A stretch of DNA of 64,000 nt, from contig NZ_CP127294.1 in assembly GCF_030285625.1 (NCBI RefSeq), positions 1,312,001-1,376,000 on the forward strand, in the 5' to 3' direction. A program made the translations under genes and the position numbers. How positions within the stretch are numbered: the stretch's first letter is position 1; each line of letters begins with the position of its first letter. Below, piece after piece: positions 41,918 to 50,210 of this stretch. The notes under the pieces are model-generated. The model saw only the letters and a list, made by a program, of their open reading frames with translations, did no database searches and was not told the origin of the DNA. This stretch comes from Amycolatopsis sp. 2-15. Lineage in GTDB: Bacteria > Actinomycetota > Actinomycetes > Mycobacteriales > Pseudonocardiaceae.

Positions 41918-42967
41918 CTAGATCAGGTCCCAGGTCAAAGCCGTGCCTTTGGCCGCGTCCACGCGGAAGGTGCGGCCCAGCACGGTCGTGATCTCGGCCG
42001 GCGCCAGGCCTCCGGCGGGCCGGATGGAGCGAACATTCGAAGACGTCACCTCGTCGCCTGCTCGCACGTCTTCCACGACGTACAGCGAACGGCGCAGGCG
42101 CAGACCTTCCTTCTCGCTCTCGCGCGGGCCGATCACCGGCCGGCCGAGCGCTTCCCACGCACGGTGGCTCTCGGTCACCAAAGCAGCCAGCTCGGCGGGC
42201 TCCAGCGAGAACTCCGAGTCCACACCGCCGTCGGCGCGGGCGAGCGTCACGTGCTTCTCGATCGCGACCGCGCCCAGCGCCACGGCGGCCAGCGGCGCGC
42301 CGATGCCGGGCGTGTGGTCCGACAGGCCGACGAGCGTGCCCGTGACGCCGGCCAGAACCGGCAGCCCGCGCAGGTTGCTTTCGGACGGCGAGGCCGGGTA
42401 GCTGGCGGTGCAGCCGAGTACTACGAGCTGGTCGTTGCCGGCATCGCGAGCGGTCCGCACGGCCGCGTCGATCTCCGCGACGCTCGCCATGCCCGTCGAG
42501 ATGACGAGCGGCTTGCCGGTGCGGGCGCACAGATCAATCAACGGCAGATCGACGATCTCCGAAGACGCGATCTTGTACGCGGGCGCGCCGAGCGACTCCA
42601 GCAGCTCCACCGCCGTCGGGTCGAACGGGCTGGAGAACGCCTCCAGGCCACGCGAGCGAGCCCGCTCGAAAATCGGTTCGTGCCACTCCCACGGCGTGTG
42701 GGCCTTTTCGTACAGCTTGTACAGGTTTTCCCCGCCCCACAAGGAATGTCCGTCGCCGATGCGGAAGGCGGGGCCGTCGACGTCGATCGTGATCGTGTCG
42801 GGGCGGTAGGTCTGCAGCTTCACCGCCTGCGCGCCGGCGTCGGCGATCGCGTCGACGATCGCGAGCGCGCGGCCGAGGTCGCCGTTGTGGTTGCCGGACA
42901 TCTCGGCGATGACGAACGGCGGCCGGTCCGGGCCGAGCGTGTGGGCGCCGATGCGGACTTCGGACAT
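41918..42967 (-). CDS. pseI: Pseudaminic acid synthase PseI (NeuB family)
   Basis: A 349-residue TIM-barrel synthase that condenses the altrose derivative with phosphoenolpyruvate. Motifs are VIAEMSGNHNGDLGRAL, QAVKLQTYRPDTITID, YEKAHTPWEWHEPIFERA (more PseI- than NeuB-like), FSSPFDPTAVELLESL, KIASSEIVDLPLI and GLSDHTPG, with a C-terminal SAF domain (RSLYVVEDVRAGDEVT onward). ATG 42967 begins the conserved start. Fourth gene of the operon beginning with the GT29-like gene. Confidence 0.93.
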   Translation of the reverse strand: MSEVRIGAHTLGPDRPPFVIAEMSGNHNGDLGRALAIVDAIADAGAQAVKLQTYRPDTITIDVDGPAFRIGDGHSLWGGENLYKLYEKAHTPWEWHEPIFERARSRGLEAFSSPFDPTAVELLESLGAPAYKIASSEIVDLPLIDLCARTGKPLVISTGMASVAEIDAAVRTARDAGNDQLVVLGCTASYPASPSESNLRGLPVLAGVTGTLVGLSDHTPGIGAPLAAVALGAVAIEKHVTLARADGGVDSEFSLEPAELAALVTESHRAWEALGRPVIGPRESEKEGLRLRRSLYVVEDVRAGDEVTSSNVRSIRPAGGLAPAEITTVLGRTFRVDAAKGTALTWDLI

Positions 42968-42999
42968 GGGTGGCGTCCTCCCGGTGGTGCGCGTGCGGG

Positions 43000-43461
43000 T
43001 CACCCCCGAGTCTTGCGCAGCCACCGGAAGCCGTCCTCGGCGGGCGCCGACTCGACGTATCCGGCGCGCTCGAACAACGCCGCCGAAGCCGCGTTGTCCT
43101 GGTGCACAGCGGCCAGGATCGCGCGCACGTCCTCACGCTCGATGAGCACGCGTTCGCCGAGTGTCAGCACCGCGCGGGAAAGTCCCCGACCACGGCTCGC
43201 CGGAGCGAGCGTGATGCTGACTTCCCACTCCCCCGGCCGTTCCCGGTCGAACCGCACGGTCCCCACGGGCCCGCCGTCGTCGGAAACGACCAGCAGCAGC
43301 CGGTCCGGCGAAGCCAGCACGCCGCGCAGCCACCGCAGGTGGTCGGCCAGTGCGATCACGCCGCTGGACCGCGACGCCTCCCGCGTGCGCGGGTCGTTGC
43401 GCCAGGCCAGCAGCAGCTCCGCGTCGGCCTCGGTGGCCTCGCGAGCCGCGAGCGGGCTCAC
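43000..43461 (-). CDS. pseH: GNAT acetyltransferase, PseH-like
   Basis: A 153-residue GNAT fold protein: REATEADAELLLAWRNDPRT start, VGTVRFDRE strand, acetyl-CoA loop PASRGRGLSRAVL and HQDNAASAALFERAGY. Length and the WRND.R.R start match PseH, which acetylates the 4-amino group of the altrosamine intermediate. The pathway assignment rests partly on context, since all other Pse enzymes are present. GTG 43461 overlaps the previous stop by four bases. Confidence 0.82.
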   Translation of the reverse strand: MSPLAAREATEADAELLLAWRNDPRTREASRSSGVIALADHLRWLRGVLASPDRLLLVVSDDGGPVGTVRFDRERPGEWEVSITLAPASRGRGLSRAVLTLGERVLIEREDVRAILAAVHQDNAASAALFERAGYVESAPAEDGFRWLRKTRG

Positions 43462-43904
43462 TGGGCCGACGGCGCCAGGCGGTTGTCCTCGAGGCGGCGT
43501 AGCCGGTCCTCGTAACGCGCGATACCGGCGAGCCGGACGCGGATCTGCGCGTGCTGGCGCTGGATCTCCTCGATCAGCGACCGCGACTCGGCGATCTCGG
43601 CGCTGTCGGCGCGCGGGGTGAGCACCATCGACTCCCGCAGCGTCTCGAGCTGCGCTTCCTGCGCGGCGATGTGCGGGATGATCCGGTCGAGCTCGGCGCG
43701 CGTCCAGAGCAGGTCGCCGCGGGCGTGCTCGAGGCCCGACTCCGCCGCGTCGAGCCGGCGCCGGTGGTCGGCGGTCGCGTGCTCGAGTTCGTTCACGCGG
43801 TGGTTCAGGTCGCGGACCGTGTCGCGCATGCGCTCTTCGATGCGGAAGTCGATCAGCCGAGCGATCCGGTTGATGAAGCCGGAGCGGAGTTTCTGGACTG
43901 CCAT
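43458..43904 (-). CDS. Coiled-coil protein of unknown function in the Pse operon
   Basis: A 148-residue protein that is almost entirely heptad-like helix: VRDLNHRVNELEHATADHRR, GDLLWTRAELDRIIPHIAAQ and EEIQRQHAQIRVRLAGIARY. There is no signal peptide or membrane segment. The basic N-terminus (VQKLRSGFINRIARLIDFRI) could bind membrane. Similar coiled-coil pieces are often fused to glycosyl- or methyltransferases, so it may tether the GT29-like enzyme encoded just upstream. No known family recognised. Confidence 0.7.
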   Translation of the reverse strand: MAVQKLRSGFINRIARLIDFRIEERMRDTVRDLNHRVNELEHATADHRRRLDAAESGLEHARGDLLWTRAELDRIIPHIAAQEAQLETLRESMVLTPRADSAEIAESRSLIEEIQRQHAQIRVRLAGIARYEDRLRRLEDNRLAPSAQ

Positions 43905-43938
43905 GGGGACGGTTCCTTCGGGATTCGGAAAAACTGGG

Positions 43939-44598
43939 TCAGCGCATCAGCACGGTGTCGCCGGTCCGGGTCCACGAGTCCAGCAGCCTGCCCTCGGCGG
44001 CGATCTGGTGCTCGGGACCCACGATGCAGGAATCGCCGGCGGCGTGCTCCCACGAAGTCTGGTTCGGGTTGTCGATGAAGGAGAACCCGGTGAGGACCAA
44101 TTGCGCGTCTGGGAACGACGTGCGCGCGATCCAGGCCGCGAGCGTGCCCGTGGTCGACCACGTCGACTCCGTGCGCGTCGGCAGGCCGAGCGCGTCGGAC
44201 AGCGGCAGCACGACCTCACGGTTGGGCACCGGCACAAACCCCAGGTCGGCGGGCCACCAGCCCGGCAGCGCCTCCGGTTCCCAATGCAGCCGGCCCGGCT
44301 CCACCAGCAGGTACAGCCTGCTGCGGTAGTCGCGGAAAACGTGGCGAGTGGCGCGCACGGCGCGGTTGAAGACCACCGCGTGGCACTTGCTCCCGGTCAC
44401 CTCCGGGCCTTCCGGCTCGTCGACGACGAAACCGTTGACGCGGATCACGAGATCGCAGTCGTCCACGGCCTTGGCCCGAGCCGGGTCCGGGCCCAGGGGC
44501 TGGTTGCCGACAACCGCGACCGACTTGGGGTCGGGACGATCGGCGTACGCCGCGAGGAGATCGACCATCAAGCTCGCCGCACCGAGAGCAGCAGTCAT
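43939..44598 (-). CDS. GT29-like glycosyltransferase with sialyl motifs, candidate pseudaminyltransferase
   Basis: A 219-residue protein without membrane anchor. Residues 27-55 (VAVVGNQPLG..., ending DDCDLVIRVN) resemble sialyl motif L of GT29 enzymes. Residues 146-172 (TWSTTGTLAAWIA... VLTGF) resemble motif S. H197QIAAE202 fits the HxxxxE of motif VS, which supplies the catalytic base region. GT29 enzymes transfer sialic acid from CMP-sialic acid. It is the first gene of the operon with pseH and pseI, so CMP-pseudaminic acid is the likely donor (inference). The acceptor is unknown; the galactan exporter genes are divergent 160 bp away. Confidence 0.7.
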   Translation of the reverse strand: MTAALGAASLMVDLLAAYADRPDPKSVAVVGNQPLGPDPARAKAVDDCDLVIRVNGFVVDEPEGPEVTGSKCHAVVFNRAVRATRHVFRDYRSRLYLLVEPGRLHWEPEALPGWWPADLGFVPVPNREVVLPLSDALGLPTRTESTWSTTGTLAAWIARTSFPDAQLVLTGFSFIDNPNQTSWEHAAGDSCIVGPEHQIAAEGRLLDSWTRTGDTVLMR

Positions 44599-44757
44599 GG
44601 GGCAAGAAACTACCAGGACACACCGCGTGTTCGGTGCGGCATCGACAGGTCGGGCGCACGCCTGGGCCGGGGCGTCCCGAGGACGAGACCTCCGATCGGT
44701 ACCCTCGTCCACGTGCATGCCACCAGCACGGTTCACGTAGCCGAACCCGAGGTCTCG

Positions 44758-45666
44758 ATGCCGATGCCCCCTGCGTCGGACCGCAAGACGTTCTCCAGGG
44801 CGATCGCCGACATCAAGGAGGGTCTCGCAGCCCGCGAGCTGTGGACCCACCTGGGTTGGCAGGACATCAAGCAGCGGTACCGCCGGTCCGTGATCGGTCC
44901 GTTCTGGATCACGATCAGCCAGGCGGTCATCGCGCTGGGGCTGGGCCTGCTGTACTCACAGCTGTTCAACCTGCCCATCCAGGTGTTCCTGCCCTACATC
45001 TCCACCGGGTTCATCATCTGGGGCTTCATCCAGGGCTGCCTGTCCGAGGGCATGGAGACGTTCATCGCGAACGAGGGGATGATCAAGCAGCTCCCCGCGC
45101 CGCTGAGCGTCTACGTGCTCCGCACGGTCTGGCGCCAGACCCTGATGCTCGCGCACAACATGGTTGTGTACTTCGTGCTGCTGATCATCTTCTTCAACGC
45201 ACTTGACGACCAGTACTCGCTCGGCACGAAGGACGGCGCCTGCGTGCCGGACAAGTTCTGCCACCCGGGCCTGAGCTGGAACATTCTCCTCGCCATCCCG
45301 GGCTTCCTGCTGCTGGGACTCACCGCGTGCTGGGCCGCGCTGCTGCTCGGGATCATCTCGACGCGCTTCCGCGACATCCCGCAGGTGATCAACTCCCTGA
45401 TCCAGCTGATGTTCTACGGCACGCCGATCGTCTGGCCGGTCGACCAGCTGGAGGCCGGCGGTGCGCGCGACGGCGTGTCCTGGGCGTTGCCGTTCATCAA
45501 GGCGAACCCGTTGTACCACTACATGCAGGTGACCCGGGCCCCGCTGCTCGGGCAGGCCGTGAGCTGGACCAGCTGGGTCGTGGTCGGCGGGCTCACGATC
45601 GTCGGCTGGGGACTCGCGCTCGTCGCCATGCGCAACTACCGCTCTCGCGTCTCGTATTGGGTGTGA
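44758..45666 (+). CDS. wzm: Galactan/polysaccharide ABC exporter permease Wzm (Rv3783-like)
   Basis: A 302-residue ABC-2 permease. The cytosolic start DIKEGLAARELWTHLGWQDI is followed by KQRYRRSVIGPFWITISQAV, the hallmark of Wzm/RfbA proteins, and six membrane segments. The conserved IISTRFRDIPQVINSLIQLM and MFYGTPIVWP are seen. With Wzt it should export lipid-linked galactan, as Rv3783/Rv3781 do. ATG 44758 is chosen for GAGG five bases upstream; GTG 44713 would add 15 residues. Three bases separate its stop from the wzt ATG. Confidence 0.9.
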   Translation: MPMPPASDRKTFSRAIADIKEGLAARELWTHLGWQDIKQRYRRSVIGPFWITISQAVIALGLGLLYSQLFNLPIQVFLPYISTGFIIWGFIQGCLSEGMETFIANEGMIKQLPAPLSVYVLRTVWRQTLMLAHNMVVYFVLLIIFFNALDDQYSLGTKDGACVPDKFCHPGLSWNILLAIPGFLLLGLTACWAALLLGIISTRFRDIPQVINSLIQLMFYGTPIVWPVDQLEAGGARDGVSWALPFIKANPLYHYMQVTRAPLLGQAVSWTSWVVVGGLTIVGWGLALVAMRNYRSRVSYWV

Positions 45667-45669
45667 CAC

Positions 45670-46485
45670 ATGGTCAGCATTGACGTCCACAACGCGTTCG
45701 TGGATTTCCCCATCTTCGACGCGAAGACGCGGTCGATGAAGAAGCGCGTGCTCGGCAAGGTCGGCGGCAAGATCGGCACCGAGCAGAAGGTGCCGATCAT
45801 CGAGGCCCTGCACGACGTCACGCTCAAGCTGAGCGACGGCGACCGCGTCGGACTGGTCGGCCACAACGGCGCCGGCAAGTCCACGCTGCTGCGCCTGCTC
45901 GCCGGCATCTACGAGCCCACCCGCGGTTCGGCCCGGATCTCCGGCAAGATCGCCCCGGTCTTCGACCTCGGCATCGGCATGGACCCGGAGATCTCCGGCG
46001 TCGAGAACATCATCATCCGCGGCCTCTTCCTCGGTATGACCGCCAAGGAGATGGAGAAGCGGGTCGACGACATCGCGGAGTTCACCGAGCTCGGCGACTA
46101 CCTGCAGATGCCGCTGCGCACGTACTCCACGGGTATGCGCGTGCGGCTCGCGCTGGGTGTCGTCACCTCGATCGACCCCGAGATCCTCATCCTCGACGAG
46201 GGCATCGGCGCGGTCGACGCGGCGTTCCTCAACAAGGCCCGCGACCGCCTCAAGGACCTGGTGAAGCGCTCCGGCATCCTGGTGTTCGCGAGCCACTCCG
46301 ACGAGTTCCTCTTCGAACTCTGCGACTCCGCGATCTGGATGGACGAGGGCCACCTCAAGCAGCAGGGTTCGCTGCGCGAGGTCCTCACCGGCTACAAGGG
46401 CCGCGACCCGTTCGAGAACATGAGCCAGGAAGGCCTGGAGCGGCTCGGCATCGAGCCCGTGGGCACGAAGAACGGCGGGGAATGA
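45670..46485 (+). CDS. wzt: Galactan/polysaccharide ABC exporter ATPase Wzt (Rv3781-like)
   Basis: A 271-residue ATPase with Walker A GHNGAGKSTLLRLLAG, the Wzt-type signature TYSTGMRVRLALG, Walker B ILILDEGIGAVD and H-loop FASHSDEF. The N-terminal SIDVHNAFVDFPIFDAKTRS is typical of the mycobacterial galactan exporter ATPase. There is no C-terminal carbohydrate-binding extension, so export need not depend on a terminal cap. Its stop overlaps glfT1 by four bases. Confidence 0.92.
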   Translation: MVSIDVHNAFVDFPIFDAKTRSMKKRVLGKVGGKIGTEQKVPIIEALHDVTLKLSDGDRVGLVGHNGAGKSTLLRLLAGIYEPTRGSARISGKIAPVFDLGIGMDPEISGVENIIIRGLFLGMTAKEMEKRVDDIAEFTELGDYLQMPLRTYSTGMRVRLALGVVTSIDPEILILDEGIGAVDAAFLNKARDRLKDLVKRSGILVFASHSDEFLFELCDSAIWMDEGHLKQQGSLREVLTGYKGRDPFENMSQEGLERLGIEPVGTKNGGE

Positions 46486-47393
46486 TGACCAGCGAGACCC
46501 AGCAGCTGCCCGAGGGCGCCGTCGTCGGCGTGGTGGTGACGCGCCACCGTCGTGAGCTGCTCGCGGACTCGCTGAAGATCATCGCCGCGCAGACGCGGCC
46601 GGTCGACCACCTCGTGGTGGTCGACAACGGTCCGGACCAGTCGGCGCGGGACGTCGTCGAGGCGTACCCGCTGCCCTACACGTACCTGCCTTCGCACCGG
46701 AACCTCGGTGGCGCGGGCGGGTTCGCGCTCGGCATGCTCCACGCGCTGGCGCTCGGCGCCGAGTGGGTCTGGCTCGCCGACGACGACGGCCGGCCCGCCG
46801 ACGAGCACGTGCTGCAGATCCTGTTGGAGGAAGCCGAAAAGCGCGGCCTCGCGGAGATCTCGCCGGTGGTGGCGAACATCAACGCGCCGGCCAAGCTCGC
46901 GTTCCCGTTGCGGCGCGGGCTCACGTGGAAGCGCTCGTCGGCGGAGCTGGGCACGGACTTCCTGCCGGGCATCGCGTCGCTCATGAACGGCGCGTTGTTC
47001 CGTGCGTCCACTTTGGACGTCACTGGCGTGCCGGACCTGCGCCTGTTCTTCCGTGGCGACGAGGTGGAGCTGCACCGCCGACTCGTGCGCTCCGGCCTGC
47101 CGTTCGGCACGTCGCTGCGCACGACCTACCTGCACCCCGACGGCTCGGACGAGTTCAAACCCATGCTGGGCGGGAAGTTCCACGCGCAGGACCCGGAGAA
47201 CGAGGTCAAGCGCTACTACACCTACCGCAACCGCGGCTACCTGCTGTCGCAGCCGGGCATGCGCAAGATCGGTGCCCTGGAAGTGATCCGTTTCGGCCTG
47301 TACTTCGTGGGCGTGAAGCGCGACCCGAAGGCGTTCCTGCAGTGGCTGAAGCTGGTGCGGCAAGGCCGGGCGGAGAAGTTCTACCGCTACTGA
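46482..47393 (+). CDS. glfT1: Galactofuranosyltransferase GlfT1
   Basis: A 303-residue GT2 enzyme corresponding to M. tuberculosis Rv3782. It adds the first galactofuranose residues to the decaprenyl-linked GlcNAc-Rha primer. Motifs are VVVTRHRRELLADSLKIIAA, LGGAGGFALGM, DxD-type WLADDDGRP and FFRGDEVELHRRL, with YRNRGYLL near the end. ATGA overlap with wzt. It is followed by a strong terminator. Cytosolic face of the membrane. Confidence 0.92.
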   Translation: MMTSETQQLPEGAVVGVVVTRHRRELLADSLKIIAAQTRPVDHLVVVDNGPDQSARDVVEAYPLPYTYLPSHRNLGGAGGFALGMLHALALGAEWVWLADDDGRPADEHVLQILLEEAEKRGLAEISPVVANINAPAKLAFPLRRGLTWKRSSAELGTDFLPGIASLMNGALFRASTLDVTGVPDLRLFFRGDEVELHRRLVRSGLPFGTSLRTTYLHPDGSDEFKPMLGGKFHAQDPENEVKRYYTYRNRGYLLSQPGMRKIGALEVIRFGLYFVGVKRDPKAFLQWLKLVRQGRAEKFYRY

Positions 47394-47402
47394 GACTCAC
47401 GA

Positions 47403-47437
47403 AAAACGGGCCCTCGACCAGTTCGAGGGCCCGTTTT
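47403..47437. terminator. Strong bidirectional terminator after glfT1
   Basis: Perfect 15-bp stem AAAACGGGCCCTCGA/TCGAGGGCCCGTTTT with a 5-base loop, A-rich before and T-rich after, between the convergent glfT1 and PPE-like genes. Confidence 0.92.
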
Positions 47438-47450
47438 CGTCTCTGAGCTG

Positions 47451-48560
47451 CTACTCCCCGATCACCGGCGGGGCGGCACGCAGGTCGGCGCCGTACTCGT
47501 TGTCTTCGTCCACATGGGAGAAGAAGCGCGACCCGTCCTCTTCGTCCTCTTCGTAGCGAGCGGCACCGCCGCCCATTCCCATGCCCATGCCCATGCCGGC
47601 CCGCGCGGGCGCGCCGCTCAGGCCACCCGCGGCACCCGGCGCGGCGCCTTCACCCGGGCCGAAGCTGCCGCCGCGGCTGAACTTGGACTGGTACTCCTCG
47701 TCGGCGCCGAAGCCGCCGCCACCACCGGCGCCCATGCCGCCGCCCATCGGCATCGCGCCCATGGGCATGCCGCCGGCGCCCGAAGCGCCTCCGGCACCGG
47801 CCTGCTGCTGGCCCGCCGCGGGCTCGAAGCTCGACGCCGTGGTGGCGGTGTTGGCGGCGGGTGGCACGTGGCCGGAGCCCGTGATCTGGCTCGGCGCGGC
47901 CGAAACCTGGCCGCCGGAATCGGAGCCGCCGCCGCCGTGGTGGTCGGTGGAGGTCGACGCCGCGGGGAGGACGGCCGAGGCCGTGGACACGCTGCCCACG
48001 CCGAACTTCGGCGGGTCCGCGAACACCGGCTGCTTCGACGCGGCCGAGTACAGCGAGTGGTCGTAGTCCGACATCGTCTGCGCGGCCTGCTCGTGCGCCG
48101 ACTGGCTGGCCTGCTGCTTCTTCAGCGACTGGTCGACGGTGTCGCCCAGATCGAACGGGCCGGCCGAGGTCCAGTGGGCCATCTCGTCGGTCCAGTCGAA
48201 CGGGATCGGCTCGGTCATCGCGTTGCGCGCGTTCTGCGCGGCCGTGCCCTGGTCGTCGACGGTCTGCGCGGCGAACTTCGCGTTCTGCGCCGTGGCGTCG
48301 GCCCACGAGCCGAGCGTGGCGAAGTAGGCCTGCGCACTCTCGGCCGCGGTGCCCTCCCACGAGCCCTTGGACTTGTTCACGGCCTCGGTCAGCTGCGTCG
48401 CGAAGTCGTCGAAGGCCTTCGTGACCTCGGTGTAGGCCGCGGATACGTCGGCGACCTGCTTCGGGTCAAGGTTCGTAGTCACGAACTGCTGGAGCTGCTC
48501 GTGGGTGTGGCCGAGGTAGTCGGCGTCGGACGGCTCGAGCCCCGGCTGCGGCGCGGTCAT
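47451..48560 (-). CDS. PPE-like ESX substrate with Gly/Met-rich tail
   Basis: A 369-residue protein. Residues 10-180 are a helical PPE/WXG-type domain (YLGHTHEQLQQFVTTNLDPK; WxG as SWEGTAAESAQAYF). Residues 230-330 are low complexity with GAMPMGGGMGAGGGGG-like runs, and the C-terminus is acidic, with YEEDEEDG (YxxxE) and final AAPPVIGE. The tail resembles that of the protein at 596-1987. It is last in an operon behind EspG-like and PE-like genes and shares ATGA with the PE-like gene. Probably secreted by an ESX system encoded elsewhere. Confidence 0.72.
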   Translation of the reverse strand: MTAPQPGLEPSDADYLGHTHEQLQQFVTTNLDPKQVADVSAAYTEVTKAFDDFATQLTEAVNKSKGSWEGTAAESAQAYFATLGSWADATAQNAKFAAQTVDDQGTAAQNARNAMTEPIPFDWTDEMAHWTSAGPFDLGDTVDQSLKKQQASQSAHEQAAQTMSDYDHSLYSAASKQPVFADPPKFGVGSVSTASAVLPAASTSTDHHGGGGSDSGGQVSAAPSQITGSGHVPPAANTATTASSFEPAAGQQQAGAGGASGAGGMPMGAMPMGGGMGAGGGGGFGADEEYQSKFSRGGSFGPGEGAAPGAAGGLSGAPARAGMGMGMGMGGGAARYEEDEEDGSRFFSHVDEDNEYGADLRAAPPVIGE

Positions 48561-48985
48561 GCGAGGTCCCCCGTCTTGTGGGCGGCGTGCGCGTCGACGG
48601 CGCTGTCCTCACCGGTGCGGTACACACCGCCGGCGCGGGCGAGGGCCTCGTCGGCCTGCGTCAGCACGTCGCGGAACTGGCCCAGCACCGACCGGACGGA
48701 CCCGGTGTCCTGCGAGGCGGCCTTGAGGTCGTGGGCCGCGACCGCGTGCCCGTACGGGTGGCTCCCGAGCTGCGGGGCCTGGTCCAGCGCGGCCGTGGAA
48801 CCGGTCAGCCGGTCCACGCGCGTCACCATGTCGGACAGCGCCTGGCGCAGGTCCTCGAGTGCTTCACCGGAGATGGTGAAGCTGCCCGACTTCGCGGCAT
48901 TCACGAGTTTCGTCGTCTCGGCCGCGGCAGCAGCGACGGCCTTCGGGTCCAGGCCCGCGACCTGTCCCGGCTCCACCAAGGTCAT
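48557..48985 (-). CDS. PE-like / WXG100-like partner protein
   Basis: A 142-residue helical protein: VAGLDPKAVAAAAAETTKLV, GEALEDLRQALSDMVTRVDR, then VRSVLGQFRDVLTQADEALA. Size, position before a PPE-like gene and four-base overlap suggest it is the PE-type partner of the PPE-like protein. No clear WxG is visible. 32 bases follow the EspG-like gene. Function is inferred from context only. Confidence 0.6.
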   Translation of the reverse strand: MTLVEPGQVAGLDPKAVAAAAAETTKLVNAAKSGSFTISGEALEDLRQALSDMVTRVDRLTGSTAALDQAPQLGSHPYGHAVAAHDLKAASQDTGSVRSVLGQFRDVLTQADEALARAGGVYRTGEDSAVDAHAAHKTGDLA

Positions 48986-49017
48986 GACCGGAAGTCTACT
49001 GACGACAACGGCCGCGG

Positions 49018-49749
49018 TCAGGCGTTTGCGGAATACGCCTCCAGCTGCGTGAACAGCTGCTGGGCGAGGCGGTTGTTGTCGGCCGGCGCGTAGGTGAGCC
49101 AGCGCTGCCCATCGTCGGCGACGCGGGTGCTGAGCAGGTAGCGGCCCAGCTCCGTGTCGAACCAGACGAGCGGCGGCTGCGCGCCGATCGTGAACTGCCC
49201 GACCCGGAGCCGCGGCTTCTCGAAGATCCGCTCGACGGACCTGAGCTGCGGGTTTCGCGGGGCGTTCGACGCGGCGAACGGGTCGTACCCGTCGCGACGG
49301 GGCTGCTTCGCCGGACGCGCGATCGTCACGGACTGGCCGGGCGCGGCGGCCCCGGGCGGCAGCAGGTCGACCAGCGCCGACACGAGACCGGTCGGGCGGA
49401 TCTGCTCGAAGACGAACATGCCGTTGTCCTGCTTCACCAGCACGGCCTGGTCGCCGGTCGACGCGACGCGGGCGAAGAGCTGCCCGTCGTCCAGCTGCGC
49501 CGTCGCGGTGACGACGAGACGGGCGCGGGCGAACGTGGTGAGCGCCAGCTCCAGGTCGTCGTCGAGGTAACCGCGGTGCACCAGGCCCCGGTTGTCGAGG
49601 TCGCGCAGCACGGCGTCGCGCACGCCCGCGCGTTCCTGGCCGGTGATGCCGATGTGCGCCACCGAGAACGGCGCCGGCGTGCGGCCGAGACCCTGCCGCT
49701 CCAGCAGCAGGTCGACCGCCGCGGGTGACAACGTGAACGAGTACGGCAT
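49018..49749 (-). CDS. ESX secretion-associated protein, EspG family (second copy)
   Basis: A 243-residue EspG-like chaperone. Typical segments are FTLSPAAVDLLLERQGLGRT at the N-terminus, DLELALTTFARARLVVTATA (central sheet), GMFVFEQIRPTGLVSALVDL and the C-terminal RVGQFTIGAQPPLVWFDTEL with GRYLL. First gene of the operon espG-like, PE-like, PPE-like, so it should escort that pair to the ESX machine. It differs strongly from the copy at 1996-2760. Confidence 0.75.
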   Translation of the reverse strand: MPYSFTLSPAAVDLLLERQGLGRTPAPFSVAHIGITGQERAGVRDAVLRDLDNRGLVHRGYLDDDLELALTTFARARLVVTATAQLDDGQLFARVASTGDQAVLVKQDNGMFVFEQIRPTGLVSALVDLLPPGAAAPGQSVTIARPAKQPRRDGYDPFAASNAPRNPQLRSVERIFEKPRLRVGQFTIGAQPPLVWFDTELGRYLLSTRVADDGQRWLTYAPADNNRLAQQLFTQLEAYSANA

Positions 49750-49884
49750 CGTCCGTCCCTAGGTCGGGTTTCCGCGACGAAACGCTAGCCGACGCCGCAT
49801 GGGCGCCGCACCCGGACCGGTGAAGTGCTCCGCTGAGCGCGAACCCGCTTGCCGCCGGTGATCGCGCGCTGGTGGCATGGAGTC

Positions 49885-50126
49885 ATGGCTGATCCGAAAC
49901 TCGCGCTCGTGCTGCACCTGTCCTCCGGTGGCGAACCGCTGCTCTTCCCCTCACGGCCGACGAATCCGCCGGCGTGGAGGAGAAGATCCCCGACCTGCTC
50001 AAGCACGGCGGGGTCCACTCCGTGCGGACGCGCGACGGCAACACCGTGTCGGTGAACTTCGTCCACGTGGCCGCCGCGTACGTCGACGATCTGAGCCGGA
50101 AGGGGAAGTTCGGGCTGTCGGTTTAG
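49885..50126 (+). pseudogene. Small conserved-looking protein, broken by a C-run frameshift
   Basis: From ATG 49885 the frame gives MADPKLALVLHLSSGGEPLL, then after FP it must change frame at the CCCC run 49947-49950 to read LTADESAGVEEKIPDLLKHG and NTVSVNFVHVAAAYVDDL, ending at TAG 50126. One added C restores an 80-residue protein with good codon bias throughout. Probably a base-call error or recent deletion. The family is not recognised; it may be a small modulator protein. Confidence 0.5.
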
Positions 50127-50210
50127 CGCGCCGTTCTGGGGGACGCGCCGTATCCGGGTCAGGGTCGAAACGGCCCTGACCTGCGCTTTTTCACCCTTGA
50201 GCCAGCCGAG

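Noticed and set aside
39101..42967. A neuraminic or legionaminic acid pathway instead of pseudaminic acid
   Set aside because: The dehydratase and aminotransferase are of the inverting PseB/PseC type, PseG is present, and the synthase segment AHTPWEWHEP is PseI-like.
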